Positions 43,819-54,000 of a stretch of 64,000 nt of DNA are shown in pieces (position 1 is the first letter of the stretch; every line of letters starts with the position of its first letter). Position numbers and translations under genes: made by a program. Under the pieces are notes generated by a model. The model worked only from the letters and a program-made list of their open reading frames with translations, searched no databases and was not told the origin of the DNA. Origin of the DNA: SW4 sp042466115 (GTDB taxonomy: Bacteria; Pseudomonadota; Alphaproteobacteria; Rhodobacterales; Rhodobacteraceae); assembly GCF_042466115.1 (NCBI RefSeq), contig NZ_JAXHBQ010000001.1, positions 1,116,001-1,180,000 of the forward strand, written 5' to 3'.

Positions 43819-44559
43819 ATGACCTATGACTTCGATGGAAAGACCGCCATTGTGACCGGAGGCGGGTCTGGCATTGGCAAGGCGATTTGCGAACATCTGG
43901 CCCGTGACGGTGCCTTTGTCATCGTCGCGGATCTGGACATGGACCGCGCCGAGGCGGTCGCCAAGGAAATCGGCGGCAAAGCCTTTCAGGTCGACACCGC
44001 CAAGCCCGATCAGGTTGCGGCGATGGTCGACTTGGCCAAGGACCAAGGTGGCGCGCTGCACTATCTCGTGAACAACGCCGGCATTGGCGGGCCCGCCGAA
44101 CTGGTTGGGAATTACCCGCTGGATGGCTGGCAAAAGGTGATCGACGTGAACCTGAACGGCGTCTTTTACGGCATGCGCTATGGCCTTCCGGCAATCGCAG
44201 CCGCAGGGGGTGGCGCAATCGTCAACATGGCGTCGATCCTTGGGTCCGTCGGTTTTGCCACGGCCAGCGCCTATGTCGCCGCCAAACACGCGGTTGTCGG
44301 CATGACCAAGGTCGCGGCGATGGAATACGCCGCGCAAAACATCCGCGTGAACGCCGTGGGACCGGGGTTTATCCGCACGCCACTGGTGGAAAGCGCGCTG
44401 GATGCCGACACGCTGGAAATGCTGGAAGGGAAACACGCCAGCGGACGCCTTGGCACCGCCGACGAGGTCGCTGCCCTGACCTGTTTCCTGCTGTCGGAAG
44501 GCGCCAGTTTCATCACCGGCAGCTACCATCTGGTCGATGGCGGCTACACGGCGCAATAG
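43819..44559 (+). CDS. SDR family oxidoreductase (3-oxoacyl reductase/cyclopentanol dehydrogenase-like)
   Basis: A 246-residue classical short-chain dehydrogenase: TGGGSGIG cofactor motif (residues 13-20), NNAGIGG, catalytic Ser in NMASILGSVG, and YVAAKHAVV. The Asp after the second strand (VADLDMDRAE) favours NAD. A perfect AAGGAGG lies before the ATG. No operon partner; substrate unknown. A hairpin follows the stop codon. Confidence 0.9.
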   Translation: MTYDFDGKTAIVTGGGSGIGKAICEHLARDGAFVIVADLDMDRAEAVAKEIGGKAFQVDTAKPDQVAAMVDLAKDQGGALHYLVNNAGIGGPAELVGNYPLDGWQKVIDVNLNGVFYGMRYGLPAIAAAGGGAIVNMASILGSVGFATASAYVAAKHAVVGMTKVAAMEYAAQNIRVNAVGPGFIRTPLVESALDADTLEMLEGKHASGRLGTADEVAALTCFLLSEGASFITGSYHLVDGGYTAQ

Positions 44560-44562
44560 GGT

Positions 44563-44590
44563 GGTGGGGCTGTCCAATGACGGCCCCACC
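44563..44590. terminator. Candidate bidirectional hairpin between convergent genes
   Basis: A 12-base stem with one G-U pair (GGTGGGGCTGTC at 44563-44574, GACGGCCCCACC at 44579-44590) and a CAAT loop, between the SDR and RTX-protein stops. No T-run follows on either strand, so it may only be a weak or Rho-assisted terminator, or a transcript-stabilising hairpin. Confidence 0.5.
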
Positions 44591-44601
44591 CATCCCACGG
44601 A

Positions 44602-45951
44602 TCACAGGATAAAATCGCTGGAGTCCAGAACGCTGATCGACACGCCGCGCAGTTCGATCATATCGCCCGCCTGAAACGACAGCGTTGACAGATCAATCTG
44701 CACATCCGCGCCGACCGTCGTCATGACGGCGGCCAGATCGCTGTAGTTCGCGATACCCAGATCGCGCAGGTCGATCTGGTCAAGATTGTTCTGGAAATCC
44801 CAGACGATGTCGAAATCACCGCCCACTTCGAACACAAAGACATCCGCGCCTGCGCCGCCATAGATGTCGTCATCACCAAAGCCGCCATTCAGTGTGTCGT
44901 TACCGCCCTGTCCACGCAGATAGTCAGCGTCCTTGCCCCCGTTGATCACATCGCCACCGGACCCGCCGAACAGAAAGTCATCTCCGTCAAAGCCCCAGAT
45001 TTCATCGTCATCGCCCTGACCGAAAAAGGTATCATCGCCGCCTGATCCAAACAGCGTGTCATTCCCGTTTCCTGCATAAAGATCGCCGTTGAACTGGGCG
45101 TAAGTGCCCGAGGAGACCTTGTCATCCCCGCCGAACAAATAGACATCTCCGTTTATGATCCCCAAGTTTGCAACGTAATTGTCGGCGCTGTTCCCCCTGA
45201 CACCGCCTGCGCCACCCTCGATCACGCCATGGCGGGTGTTGATCACATCTGCTGAAAAACCGGTCGCCAGACCGGACAGATCAACGCCCCAGCCCGTATC
45301 CGAGGTGATCAATCCTGCGTTCTTGACACTCAGCCCCGTGCCCGATCCGCCAAATGCAACGCCTGCCCCGCCGCCGGTGACGGTCAGGGTCGATCCGAAC
45401 CAATTGTTGAAAAGGTTATTGCTGCCTTCGATGTAAACACCGTTGCCATAGGTCGCATCGCCCAAGGCCGAGGCGTTGCCTGTCGAAACCATCGTGCCAA
45501 AGTTGCGCACAACCTGACCGTCGCCACCATCCAGCCCCATGCGAAACGCGCTACCGGCATTCACCATGCCGCGATTGTCAAAGATGGTATGATCGGTGCC
45601 AATTTCGACGCCCACGGCCCAAAAGGCATTAATGGTGCCAAGGTTATAGATTTCACCATACGACGCCTCGCCGGTATAGCGGATCACCGCATCCAGATGG
45701 CTGTCGCTTTCGCTTTGCATCAGCCCGCCTTCGTAATTGGCGGTGCGCACATCCGATCCCTGCACCTCAAGGACACTGGCCATGCTCCACATCTCGCCGG
45801 AATTATCGACCCGCAGGTTATCGTCCTGCGCCAGCGCGGTCAGTGTATCCCATGACCCCAAAAGGCCACTGGACAGCACATGAAGATTGTCTCCGGGCGA
45901 AGAAATCCACTGTGTTCCATACCCTTGCACGTTCGTTGTAATCGCAGTCAT
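44602..45951 (-). CDS. RTX-type calcium-binding protein, probably secreted
   Basis: A 449-residue acidic protein without a signal peptide. Residues 1-285 are a repetitive beta-rich region with many short repeats (VRNFGTMV, FDNRGMVN, VKNAGLIT, VANLGIIN), likely a beta-helix passenger. Residues 290-385 carry RTX nonapeptides (GNGNDTLFG, GGDDTFFGQGDDDEIWG, GGNDTLNGGFGDDDIYGG). The C-terminal 60 residues (DFDIVWDFQNNLDQIDLRDL) match type I secretion targets. No type I transporter is nearby. AAAGGA precedes the ATG at 45951. Confidence 0.88.
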   Translation of the reverse strand: MTAITTNVQGYGTQWISSPGDNLHVLSSGLLGSWDTLTALAQDDNLRVDNSGEMWSMASVLEVQGSDVRTANYEGGLMQSESDSHLDAVIRYTGEASYGEIYNLGTINAFWAVGVEIGTDHTIFDNRGMVNAGSAFRMGLDGGDGQVVRNFGTMVSTGNASALGDATYGNGVYIEGSNNLFNNWFGSTLTVTGGGAGVAFGGSGTGLSVKNAGLITSDTGWGVDLSGLATGFSADVINTRHGVIEGGAGGVRGNSADNYVANLGIINGDVYLFGGDDKVSSGTYAQFNGDLYAGNGNDTLFGSGGDDTFFGQGDDDEIWGFDGDDFLFGGSGGDVINGGKDADYLRGQGGNDTLNGGFGDDDIYGGAGADVFVFEVGGDFDIVWDFQNNLDQIDLRDLGIANYSDLAAVMTTVGADVQIDLSTLSFQAGDMIELRGVSISVLDSSDFIL

Positions 45952-46074
45952 ACCAAATCCTTTGTAAATATACCTGACGCGACACTGCGAAATCCGGCAT
46001 CCCTTCGCATCACCCATATGGAGTATTCTGATTGTTCGGGCTAAACGGGCGGCAACAATTTCGGGACGAACGCA

Positions 46075-47787
46075 ATGGCACGACATCTGATCACTTCGGC
46101 AATCCCCTATATCAACGGGATCAAACACCTTGGAAATCTGGTGGGAAGCCAGCTTCCGGCTGATCTATATGCCCGATATCTGCGCGCGCGCGGCCACGAA
46201 GTTCTGTTCCTTTGCGCCACAGATGAACACGGCACGCCAGCTGAACTGGCCGCGGCCAAAGCGGGCAAACCCGTTGCGGAATACTGTGCCGACATGTGGC
46301 AGGTGCAGGCCGATATCGCTGACGGGTTCCGCCTGTCGTTTGACCATTTCGGCCGCTCAAGCAGCCCGCAAAACCACAAGCTGACCCAGCATTTCGCCGG
46401 TGCCTTGGCCGACGCGGGGCTGATCGAAGAAGTGACCGAAAAGCAGGTCTATTCCGTGGCTGACGGGCGGTTTCTGCCCGATCGCTATATCGAAGGCACC
46501 TGCCCCAACTGCGGCTTTGAATCCGCGCGCGGCGATCAATGCGACAACTGCACCAAACAGCTGGACCCCGTTGATCTGATCGACGCCCATTCCACCATTT
46601 CCGGCAGCACCGAACTGGAAATGCGCGAGACAAAGCATCTTTACTTGCGCCAGTCCAAACTGCGCGACGAACTGGATGCGTGGATTTCCGCGAAAACCGA
46701 CTGGCCGATCCTGACCACGTCGATCGCGAAAAAGTGGCTACATGACGGGGACGGCTTGCAGGACCGTGGCATCACCCGCGATCTGGACTGGGGCGTGCCC
46801 GTCAAACGCGGCGATCAGGACTGGCCCGGCATGGAGGGCAAGGTGTTCTATGTCTGGTTTGACGCACCGATCGAATACATCGCCTGCGCGCAGGAATGGC
46901 AGGACGCTGGCAAAGGCACCGATTGGCAGCGCTGGTGGCGCACCGACAAGGGTGCGGATGACGTGCGCTATACGCAATTCATGGGCAAGGACAATGTGCC
47001 GTTCCATACCCTGTCTTTCCCCGCCACGATCAAGGGGTCGGGCGAGCCGTGGAAGCTGGTTGATTACATCAAATCCTTCAACTACCTGAACTATGATGGC
47101 GGCCAGTTCTCCACTTCGCGCGGGCGCGGGGTGTTCATGGATCAGGCGCTGGAAATCCTGCCTGCCGATTACTGGCGCTGGTGGTTGCTGTCGCACGCGC
47201 CCGAATCTTCGGACGCGGAATTTACCTGGGAAACCTTCCAGACGGACGTGAACAAGGATCTGGCCGATGTGCTGGGCAATTTCGTCTCGCGCGTCACGAA
47301 ATTCTGCCGCTCGAAGTTCAGCGAAGCCGTGCCGGACGGCGGCGCGTGGGGCGACACCGAGGAGGCATTGATTGCCGATCTGTCCACCCGCCTGACCGCC
47401 TATCAGGCGCATATGGACGCGATGGAAGTTCGCAAATCGGCGGCCGAACTGCGCGCGATCTGGACCTTGGGTAACGAATACCTGCAAACGGTTGCGCCGT
47501 GGACGACCTTCAAGACGGACCCCGATCAGGCGGCGGCGCAAATCCGCCTCGCCCTGAACCTGATCCCGTTTTATGCGGTGCTGTCGGCGCCGTTCATTCC
47601 CGATGCCAGCGCCGAACTGCTGGATGCAATGAACGCCACCGACACGGCTTGGCCCGATGACGTGCGCAGCGCCCTGACGGCCCTGCCCGTGGGCCACGCC
47701 TTTACCGTGCCGGATGTCACGTTCCGCAAGATCACCGATGACGAACGGGTGGAATGGGCCGACCGTTTCGCAGGCACGCGCGACTAG
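46075..47787 (+). CDS. metG: Methionyl-tRNA synthetase
   Basis: A 570-residue class I synthetase that charges tRNA-Met. HIGH motif is H18-L-G-N21; the zinc knuckle has [17 protein letters not shown]; the KMSKS loop is replaced by F345-S-T-S-R349, a variant seen in archaeal-type and some bacterial MetRS. The anticodon-binding helical domain follows (residues 390-545). No C-terminal tRNA-binding dimerisation domain is present. Its stop shares CTAG with the convergent FNT gene. Confidence 0.95.
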   Translation: MARHLITSAIPYINGIKHLGNLVGSQLPADLYARYLRARGHEVLFLCATDEHGTPAELAAAKAGKPVAEYCADMWQVQADIADGFRLSFDHFGRSSSPQNHKLTQHFAGALADAGLIEEVTEKQVYSVADGRFLPDRYIEGTCPNCGFESARGDQCDNCTKQLDPVDLIDAHSTISGSTELEMRETKHLYLRQSKLRDELDAWISAKTDWPILTTSIAKKWLHDGDGLQDRGITRDLDWGVPVKRGDQDWPGMEGKVFYVWFDAPIEYIACAQEWQDAGKGTDWQRWWRTDKGADDVRYTQFMGKDNVPFHTLSFPATIKGSGEPWKLVDYIKSFNYLNYDGGQFSTSRGRGVFMDQALEILPADYWRWWLLSHAPESSDAEFTWETFQTDVNKDLADVLGNFVSRVTKFCRSKFSEAVPDGGAWGDTEEALIADLSTRLTAYQAHMDAMEVRKSAAELRAIWTLGNEYLQTVAPWTTFKTDPDQAAAQIRLALNLIPFYAVLSAPFIPDASAELLDAMNATDTAWPDDVRSALTALPVGHAFTVPDVTFRKITDDERVEWADRFAGTRD

Positions 47788-48635
47788 CGGCGGCGCACCC
47801 ATTGGTGGCGGTGGCCGCCGCGCACCTCGTCCTTGACCTGACCCCAGGCCATCATCGCGAAGATCGCGGTGCCACCGACGATATTGCCCGCCAGCACAGG
47901 CAGGAAAAAGCCGAACACCGCCGCGATACTGCCCAGCTGCCCCTGCACGACCAGCCATGCCATTTCGACTGATCCGGCAACCACATGGGTAAAATCACCC
48001 GCTGCGATCAGCCAGGTGAACAGGAAGATCACGAAAAATTCGGTGCCCTCGGCCTGCGGCAAGGTCCAGACCAGCGCGGCGATGATGATCCCCGCGGGAA
48101 TGGCACGCACGAAACTGTCCCACGCGCCCATTCCGGTAGCGTGGATTGACAACTCGGTCACTGCCACCGCCACTTCGGCAGGGAGCGCGTTGCTAAAGGC
48201 ATAAAACGTGGCGATCACAAATGCGCCAAGGACATTGGCCGCCAGCACAAGCCCCCAAAGGCGCAGGATGCGCAGCGCCATCGCCATGCGCGGCTTGACC
48301 ATATAGGGCAGCACGGTCGTGATGGTGTTTTCGGTAAAAAGCTGGAGCCGCCCAAGGATCACAAACAGAAAACCCAACGAATACCCCATGTTTTCAATAA
48401 GGTAACGGGCAGGCGTATCCGGCAGGAACGCGCGAAACACCGCCTCGCCCAGAACCGAAAAGCTGATCATGATCCCCGCGGCGATCCCGGACCAGAACAA
48501 CGACCGGGTCGAGCGATCCAACTCGTGCTCGCCGTCACGCCGGATCACTTCGTAGATCAGGCGCGGTGCCAGTTTGCTGGCCTCCTCGACGGCGCGATCA
48601 TCAATTTTGCGCTGCTGGCGATCTTTCGGGCTCAT
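47784..48635 (-). CDS. Formate/nitrite transporter (FNT) family protein
   Basis: A 283-residue membrane protein with six helices in the FNT layout ([91 protein letters not shown]). A charged N-terminal extension ([20 protein letters not shown]) marks the YfdC-like branch, whose substrate is not established. The ATG at 48635 fits the family start better than a longer in-frame start upstream. Confidence 0.88.
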   Translation of the reverse strand: MSPKDRQQRKIDDRAVEEASKLAPRLIYEVIRRDGEHELDRSTRSLFWSGIAAGIMISFSVLGEAVFRAFLPDTPARYLIENMGYSLGFLFVILGRLQLFTENTITTVLPYMVKPRMAMALRILRLWGLVLAANVLGAFVIATFYAFSNALPAEVAVAVTELSIHATGMGAWDSFVRAIPAGIIIAALVWTLPQAEGTEFFVIFLFTWLIAAGDFTHVVAGSVEMAWLVVQGQLGSIAAVFGFFLPVLAGNIVGGTAIFAMMAWGQVKDEVRGGHRHQWVRRR

Positions 48636-48899
48636 GTTGTGTCCACTTTGTTGCGGTTGATTTGCCCTGCCGCGCGTGATGGCAACGGGCAAGATCGCGT
48701 CAAGTTTGTCGATGTTTCGGCCACTTGCGCAATATAGGGCTGTCATGGCCATGAACAACCGTTCGGCCGTTTTGACGATCATGCCTGGTGTTTTCTCACA
48801 ATGGCGTCAGGTGCTCAAAGGTCGGGAATTCCGGACATGGATAAGCGGCCAAAGCCATGCTAGCGTTTGACCGACATCCTTGTAGCCGGAGTAACCTTG

Positions 48900-49700
48900 A
48901 TGCGTCTTTCAACTGCCCTTGCCACCGCCCTGTCCCTGCTTGCCGCCCCCGCGTTTGCCCAAAGCTGTGGCAATGACGGATCAGGATTTGCGCGCTGGAA
49001 ACAAGAGTTCGCCCCCGTTGCTGCCGCGTCAGGCGTCGGCGCTGCCGGCCTTCAGGCGCTGGCGAATGCCCAATATTCGCAATCAACAATCAATGCGGAT
49101 CGCAACCAGCGCGGCGTGCGCTACGAACTGAACGAATTTATCCGCATCCGCCTTGGGTCATTGGACAGCTTTGCAGGCCAGGCGCGGCGCGTGAAATCGC
49201 AAAACGCAGCCTTCTTTGACTCGCTGGAAAGCGCCTATGGTGTGCCGACAGGCATTCTGCTGGCCATTCACGGAATGGAGACAGGGTTTGGCCGCAACAT
49301 GGGTAACACGCCGGTCATCGACAGTATCACCACGGTGGCCTACGACTGTCGCCGCTCGGATTTCTTTACACCGCACGCCATTGCAGCCCTGATCCTTGTG
49401 GATCGCGGCGGGTTGGCCGCCAACCAGCGCGGTGCCGCCCACGGTGAAATGGGCCACACCCAGTTCCTGCCCGGCAATGCCCTGCGCTATGGCGTGGACT
49501 CGAACGGGGACGGGCGTGTTGATTTCTACAGCATGGGCGATGCGCTTGCCTCGACTGCGAATTTCCTGCGGCAAAAAGGCTGGCAACCCGGCCAACCCTA
49601 TCAGGAAGGCACCGCCAATTTCCGCGTGTTGAACGACTGGAACGCCGCCACGGTCTATCAGCAGGCGATTGCCCTGTCGGCCGTGCGGATCGACGGCTAA
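48900..49700 (+). CDS. Lytic murein transglycosylase (MltB/SltB-like)
   Basis: A 266-residue periplasmic enzyme with signal peptide [20 protein letters not shown]. The catalytic Glu127 lies in [12 protein letters not shown]. Family motifs follow ([52 protein letters not shown]). It cleaves glycan strands to 1,6-anhydromuropeptides, which the AmpD-like amidase at 8775 could process. No lipobox is seen. GGAG at about 48888 supports the ATG at 48900. Confidence 0.92.
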   Translation: MRLSTALATALSLLAAPAFAQSCGNDGSGFARWKQEFAPVAAASGVGAAGLQALANAQYSQSTINADRNQRGVRYELNEFIRIRLGSLDSFAGQARRVKSQNAAFFDSLESAYGVPTGILLAIHGMETGFGRNMGNTPVIDSITTVAYDCRRSDFFTPHAIAALILVDRGGLAANQRGAAHGEMGHTQFLPGNALRYGVDSNGDGRVDFYSMGDALASTANFLRQKGWQPGQPYQEGTANFRVLNDWNAATVYQQAIALSAVRIDG

Positions 49701-49734
49701 GTCCTCTCGCCACTGCGATCACATGCAATCGCAT

Positions 49735-49820
49735 TGGTGCCCGCGGCCGGACTCGAACCGGCACGGCCATTCGGCCAAGAGATTTTAAGTCTCCAGTGTC
49801 TACCATTCCACCACGCGGGC
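49735..49820 (-). tRNA. tRNA-Leu (UAA anticodon)
   Basis: A complete 86-nt class II tRNA on the minus strand: acceptor stem GCCCGCG/CGCGGGC, discriminator A and encoded CCA (plus-strand 49735-49737). The anticodon loop is CTTAAAA, giving anticodon TAA. The long variable arm (CTTGGCCGAATGGCCG) and T-loop GGTTCGAGTCC are typical of tRNA-Leu. Confidence 0.96.
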
Positions 49821-49864
49821 ATGCGGGGTGGGGCGACCATAGCCAAACGCACGCGCGCGTAAAG

Positions 49865-50404
49865 TCAGATGTCTTCGCCCGGTGGTTCCCGAAGGAGGCT
49901 GCGCTCTGATAGCCACGGGTTCAGGGCGAGTGCGGCGCGCAAGACCTCTTGCGCTTCGTCGTCGCGGCCCAGCCCCATCAGGGTCAGCGCCTTGCCGGAC
50001 AATGCGCCAACATGTGTCGGGTTCAGTTCCAGGGTGCGTTCCAGATCAGTCAGTGCAAGATCGAATTCCTGCCGCAAGAAGCTGGCAAATGCGCGCTGGT
50101 TATAGCCCTCGGCATAGTCGGGGCAATAGGTGACAAGATCGTCAAACACTGCGCGCGCGCCCAGATAATCATAGGATTCGCGCCGCGCCATGCCCTCGTC
50201 AAGCAAGGCCTGCGCCCTTGCATCGGGCGCATCCGTCCACAACCGCCAAAGGCTGTTTGACAGCTCGCGGGCCGCCATTTCCGTTTCAGCATCTTGAAGC
50301 TGCACGATAATCGCAGCCAGATCATCCCGATGATCGGGCGCGGGCGGGCAGGTCTGTGCCCAGACGGGGGCAGCGGCGAACAGGAATGGGATCAGCGTTT
50401 TCAT
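49865..50404 (-). CDS. Periplasmic TPR-repeat protein
   Basis: A 179-residue protein with signal peptide MKTLIPFLFAAAPVWA and two to three TPR units in its C-terminal half (AEGYNQRAFASFLRQEFDLA, LDLERTLELNPTHVGALSGK-type, LGRDDEAQEVLRAALALNPW). TPR proteins act as scaffolds; the partner is unknown. The ATG at 50404 is chosen because it starts the signal peptide; the ribosome-binding site is weak. Confidence 0.82.
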   Translation of the reverse strand: MKTLIPFLFAAAPVWAQTCPPAPDHRDDLAAIIVQLQDAETEMAARELSNSLWRLWTDAPDARAQALLDEGMARRESYDYLGARAVFDDLVTYCPDYAEGYNQRAFASFLRQEFDLALTDLERTLELNPTHVGALSGKALTLMGLGRDDEAQEVLRAALALNPWLSERSLLREPPGEDI

Positions 50405-50454
50405 CACCACAAGAATGGCGCGCCACACGATTGCGTCAAGTCACGCTTTGGCGA

Positions 50455-50946
50455 CTACCCTGTCGCAAGGGGCGTTACCGGCACGACCCCTTCTTCCTTG
50501 ACTGCCTGCATCGCCACATAGGTCGAGGTATTGGCCACATGCGGCAGAGTCGATATTTTCTCGGCCAGAACAAGGCGATAAGCCGACATGCTGGCTGTGC
50601 GCACCTTAAGCAGGTAATCAAACGATCCGGCAATCAAGTGGCACTGTTCAATTTCCGGAACACGGGTGACGGCAGTATTGAAGGCGGCCAGCGCAGTTTC
50701 GCGGGTATCGCTCAGCTTTACCTCGACAAAGGCCACGTGATCGCGCCCCAGCCGGATCGGATCGAACAGAGCGCGATAGCCACGGATCACGCCGCTGTCC
50801 TCAAGCCGTTTCAGGCGCGCTTGGGTCGGGGATTTCGACAACCCGATGCGGCGCGCAAGTTCGGTGACACTGATGCGGCCCTCGATCGCCATCACGTCCA
50901 GAATCTTGCGATCAAAGCGGTCCATCTCGGAAAAGCGTTCGGTCAT
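50455..50946 (-). CDS. putR: Lrp/AsnC family regulator, probable PutR
   Basis: A 163-residue Lrp-type protein: helix-turn-helix (VTELARRIGLSKSPTQARLK), linker, and an effector-binding RAM domain (HVAFVEVKLSDTRETALAAF, GSFDYLLKVRTASMSAYRLV). It is divergent from putA and in other Alphaproteobacteria such a gene activates putA in response to proline. In-frame ATGs at 50952 and 50970 are alternatives; the AGAGG spacing favours 50946. Confidence 0.88.
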   Translation of the reverse strand: MTERFSEMDRFDRKILDVMAIEGRISVTELARRIGLSKSPTQARLKRLEDSGVIRGYRALFDPIRLGRDHVAFVEVKLSDTRETALAAFNTAVTRVPEIEQCHLIAGSFDYLLKVRTASMSAYRLVLAEKISTLPHVANTSTYVAMQAVKEEGVVPVTPLATG

Positions 50947-51017
50947 GTTCATATCCTCTTTTCGGTCCATATGACCTGTTGCAACCTGAATAGCAGGCAA
51001 AACGCGCAGCGACAATT

Positions 51018-51041
51018 GGTTATCATAGGCTAACAGTAACC
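51018..51041. promoter_or_regulatory. Possible PutR site before putA
   Basis: GGTTA (51018-51022) and TAACC (51037-51041), a five-base inverted repeat with a 14-base AT-richer spacer, ending ten bases before the putA ATG. It fits the loose, imperfect operators of Lrp proteins, but short repeats like this occur by chance. Confidence 0.3.
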
Positions 51042-51051
51042 GAGGTTTGCC

Positions 51052-54000
51052 ATGCCAACTGATTCCCCAAAGTCCCTGCGTCATACGATTGATGCTGCGA
51101 TTTATGCGCCCGAGGCACCCGTGATCGCACGCCTGCGGGGCGCCGCCAAGCTAAGCGATAGTGACCGCGCGCGGATCAATGCCCAGGGCGCAAACCTTGT
51201 CCAGCAAATCCGCGACAGTTCCGATCCGGGCCTGATGGAGGTTTTCCTGGCCGAATACGGATTGTCGACGGATGAAGGCATTGCCCTGATGTGTCTGGCC
51301 GAAGCCCTGTTGCGCGTGCCCGATGCCGACACAATCGACGCGCTGATTGATGACAAGATCGCACCCAGCGACTGGGGCACGCACCTTGGCAAATCGGCGT
51401 CATCCTTGGTCAACGCCTCGACATGGGCCTTGATGCTGACGGGCCGCGTTCTGGACGATGATCGCGGCATGGCCCAGCCCCTGCGCCGCGCGATCAAGCG
51501 TCTGGGCGAACCTGTCATCCGCACTGCCGTTGCCCGCGCGATGCGCGAAATGGGTCGCCAGTTCGTGCTGGGCGAGGATATTCAAAAGGCGATGAAGCGC
51601 GCCGCTGGCATGGAAGAACTGGGCTTTACCTATTCCTACGACATGCTTGGCGAAGCGGCGCGCACCGATGCAGATGCCCGCGCCTATCACCTGTCCTATT
51701 CCCGCGCGATCAGCGCCATCGCCAGCGCCTGCACCAAGGGCAGCGTGGCCGAAAACCCCGGCATTTCCGTGAAACTGTCGGCCCTGCATCCCCGCTACGA
51801 GACCGCGCAGAAGGCCCGCATCATGGATGAACTGGTGCCGCGCGTCCGCTCGCTTGCCATGCTGGCGAAATCGGCTGGCCAAGGGTTCAACATCGACGCC
51901 GAAGAAGCGGACCGGTTGTCCCTGTCGCTTGATGTGATCGAGGCGGTGCTGTCGGACAAGGCCCTGAAAGGTTGGGATGGGTTTGGCGTGGTCGTGCAGG
52001 CCTTCGGCCAGCGCGCGGGGCCGGTGATTGACTGGCTGCACGAACTGGCCACGCGGCTGGATCGCAAGATCATGGTGCGCCTTGTGAAAGGCGCCTATTG
52101 GGACGCGGAAATCAAGCGCGCGCAGGTTCAGGGGATGCCCGGCTTTCCGGTGTTCACCCACAAACCAGCGACCGACATCAGCTATATCGCCAATGCGCGC
52201 AAACTGCTGGGCATGACCGACCGTATCTATCCGCAATTCGCCACCCATAATGCCCACACGGTCGCCGCCGTGCTGGATATGGCCAAGGAAATGGGCCAAT
52301 CGCGCGATTCGTTTGAATTTCAGCGTCTGCACGGCATGGGTGAAACCCTGCACAAGATCGTGCTGAAGGAACATGGCACGCGCTGCCGGATTTACGCCCC
52401 CGTCGGCGCGCACGAAGACCTGTTGGCCTATCTGGTGCGCCGCCTGCTGGAAAACGGTGCCAATTCCAGCTTTGTAAACCAGATCGTTGATGAAAACGTG
52501 CCACCTGCCGTTGTCGCGGCCTGCCCCTTTGACGCTGACATGCCCGACTTGCACCTGCCACGCGGGCCGGACCTGTTTAAGCCCGAAAGGGAAAATTCAC
52601 GCGGCTGGGACATCACCCATGAACCCACCCTGGCCGATATCGACAAGGGGCGCGCCCCGTTCCTGAAACACACATGGGCGGGCGCACCACAGCTTGCCAA
52701 TGGCAAACCCGATGGCAAAGGCAACAGCCGCAAGGTAGTTAACCCCGCGCGGCCCCGCGACACTGTCGGCACCGTGGCCGAGGCCAGCGCAGGCGATATC
52801 GCGACAGCCTTCAAGGGCGCGAAACCCTGGGATGCACCCGTAGCGACCCGCGCCGCCACGCTGCGCGCCGTGGCGGACGCCTACGAGAACAACGCCGATG
52901 AAATCTTTGCGCTTCTGGCGCGCGAGGCGGGGAAAATCCTGCTGGATGGCGTCGGTGAAGTCCGTGAAGCCGTTGATTTCCTGCGCTATTATGCGGCCCA
53001 GGCCGAGTCCGCAGGCGACACCGCACCGCGCGGCATCTGGACCTGCATCAGCCCGTGGAACTTTCCGCTGGCGATCTTTACCGGCCAGATTGCAGCGGCC
53101 CTTGCGACCGGCAACGCCGTGTTGGCCAAACCCGCCGAACAAACCGGATTGATCGCCACTCTGGCCGTAAAACTGATGCACAAGGCGGGCGTTCCGAAAT
53201 CAGCGCTGCAACTTCTACCCGGTGGTGGTGCAGTGGGCGCAGCCCTCACAGGCGATGCGCGCGTGAACGGTGTGGCCTTTACCGGCTCAACCGCAACGGC
53301 GCTGAAAATCCGCGAGAATATGGCACAACACAGCGCGCCGGGCACGCCGCTGATCGCGGAAACAGGCGGGCTGAATGCGATGATCGTCGATTCAACCGCC
53401 CTGCCCGAACATGCAGTGCGCGATATCCTGCAAAGCGCGTTCCAATCGGCCGGCCAACGCTGTTCCGCCCTACGCTGCCTTTATGTGCAGGAAGACATCG
53501 CTGACGGGCTGATCAAGATGCTGAAAGGCGGGATGGATGAACTGGCGGCGGGCGACCCGTTGCAGTTGGCCACCGACATCGGCCCCGTGATTGACGCAGC
53601 GGCCCATAAGGGCATCGCCGATCACATCGCACAGGCCCGTCAGGACGGACGCATCCTGCACGAACTTGCGGCGCCCAAAAGCGGCCATTTCATCGCCCCC
53701 ACTGTGATCCGTGTCGACGGGATCGCAGACCTGACGCGCGAGATTTTCGGCCCCGTGCTGCATGTGGCGACCTACAAGGCTGCTGATCTTGACCGCGTCA
53801 TCGCGGCGATCAACGCGACCGGATACGGGCTGACGTTCGGGTTGCACACGCGCATTGATGACCGCGTGCAACAGGTCGTCGAACAGGTCAGCGCAGGCAA
53901 TGTCTATGTGAACCGCAACCAGATCGGCGCGGTCGTAGGTAGCCAGCCATTTGGCGGAGAAGGGCTTTCCGGCACGGGACCAAAGGCGGGCGGGCCGCTT

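Noticed and set aside
48636..48899. Hidden gene in the longest gene-free stretch
   Set aside because: Short frames here (for example 48676-48870) have no ribosome-binding site or coding-like composition, and no RNA structure stood out.
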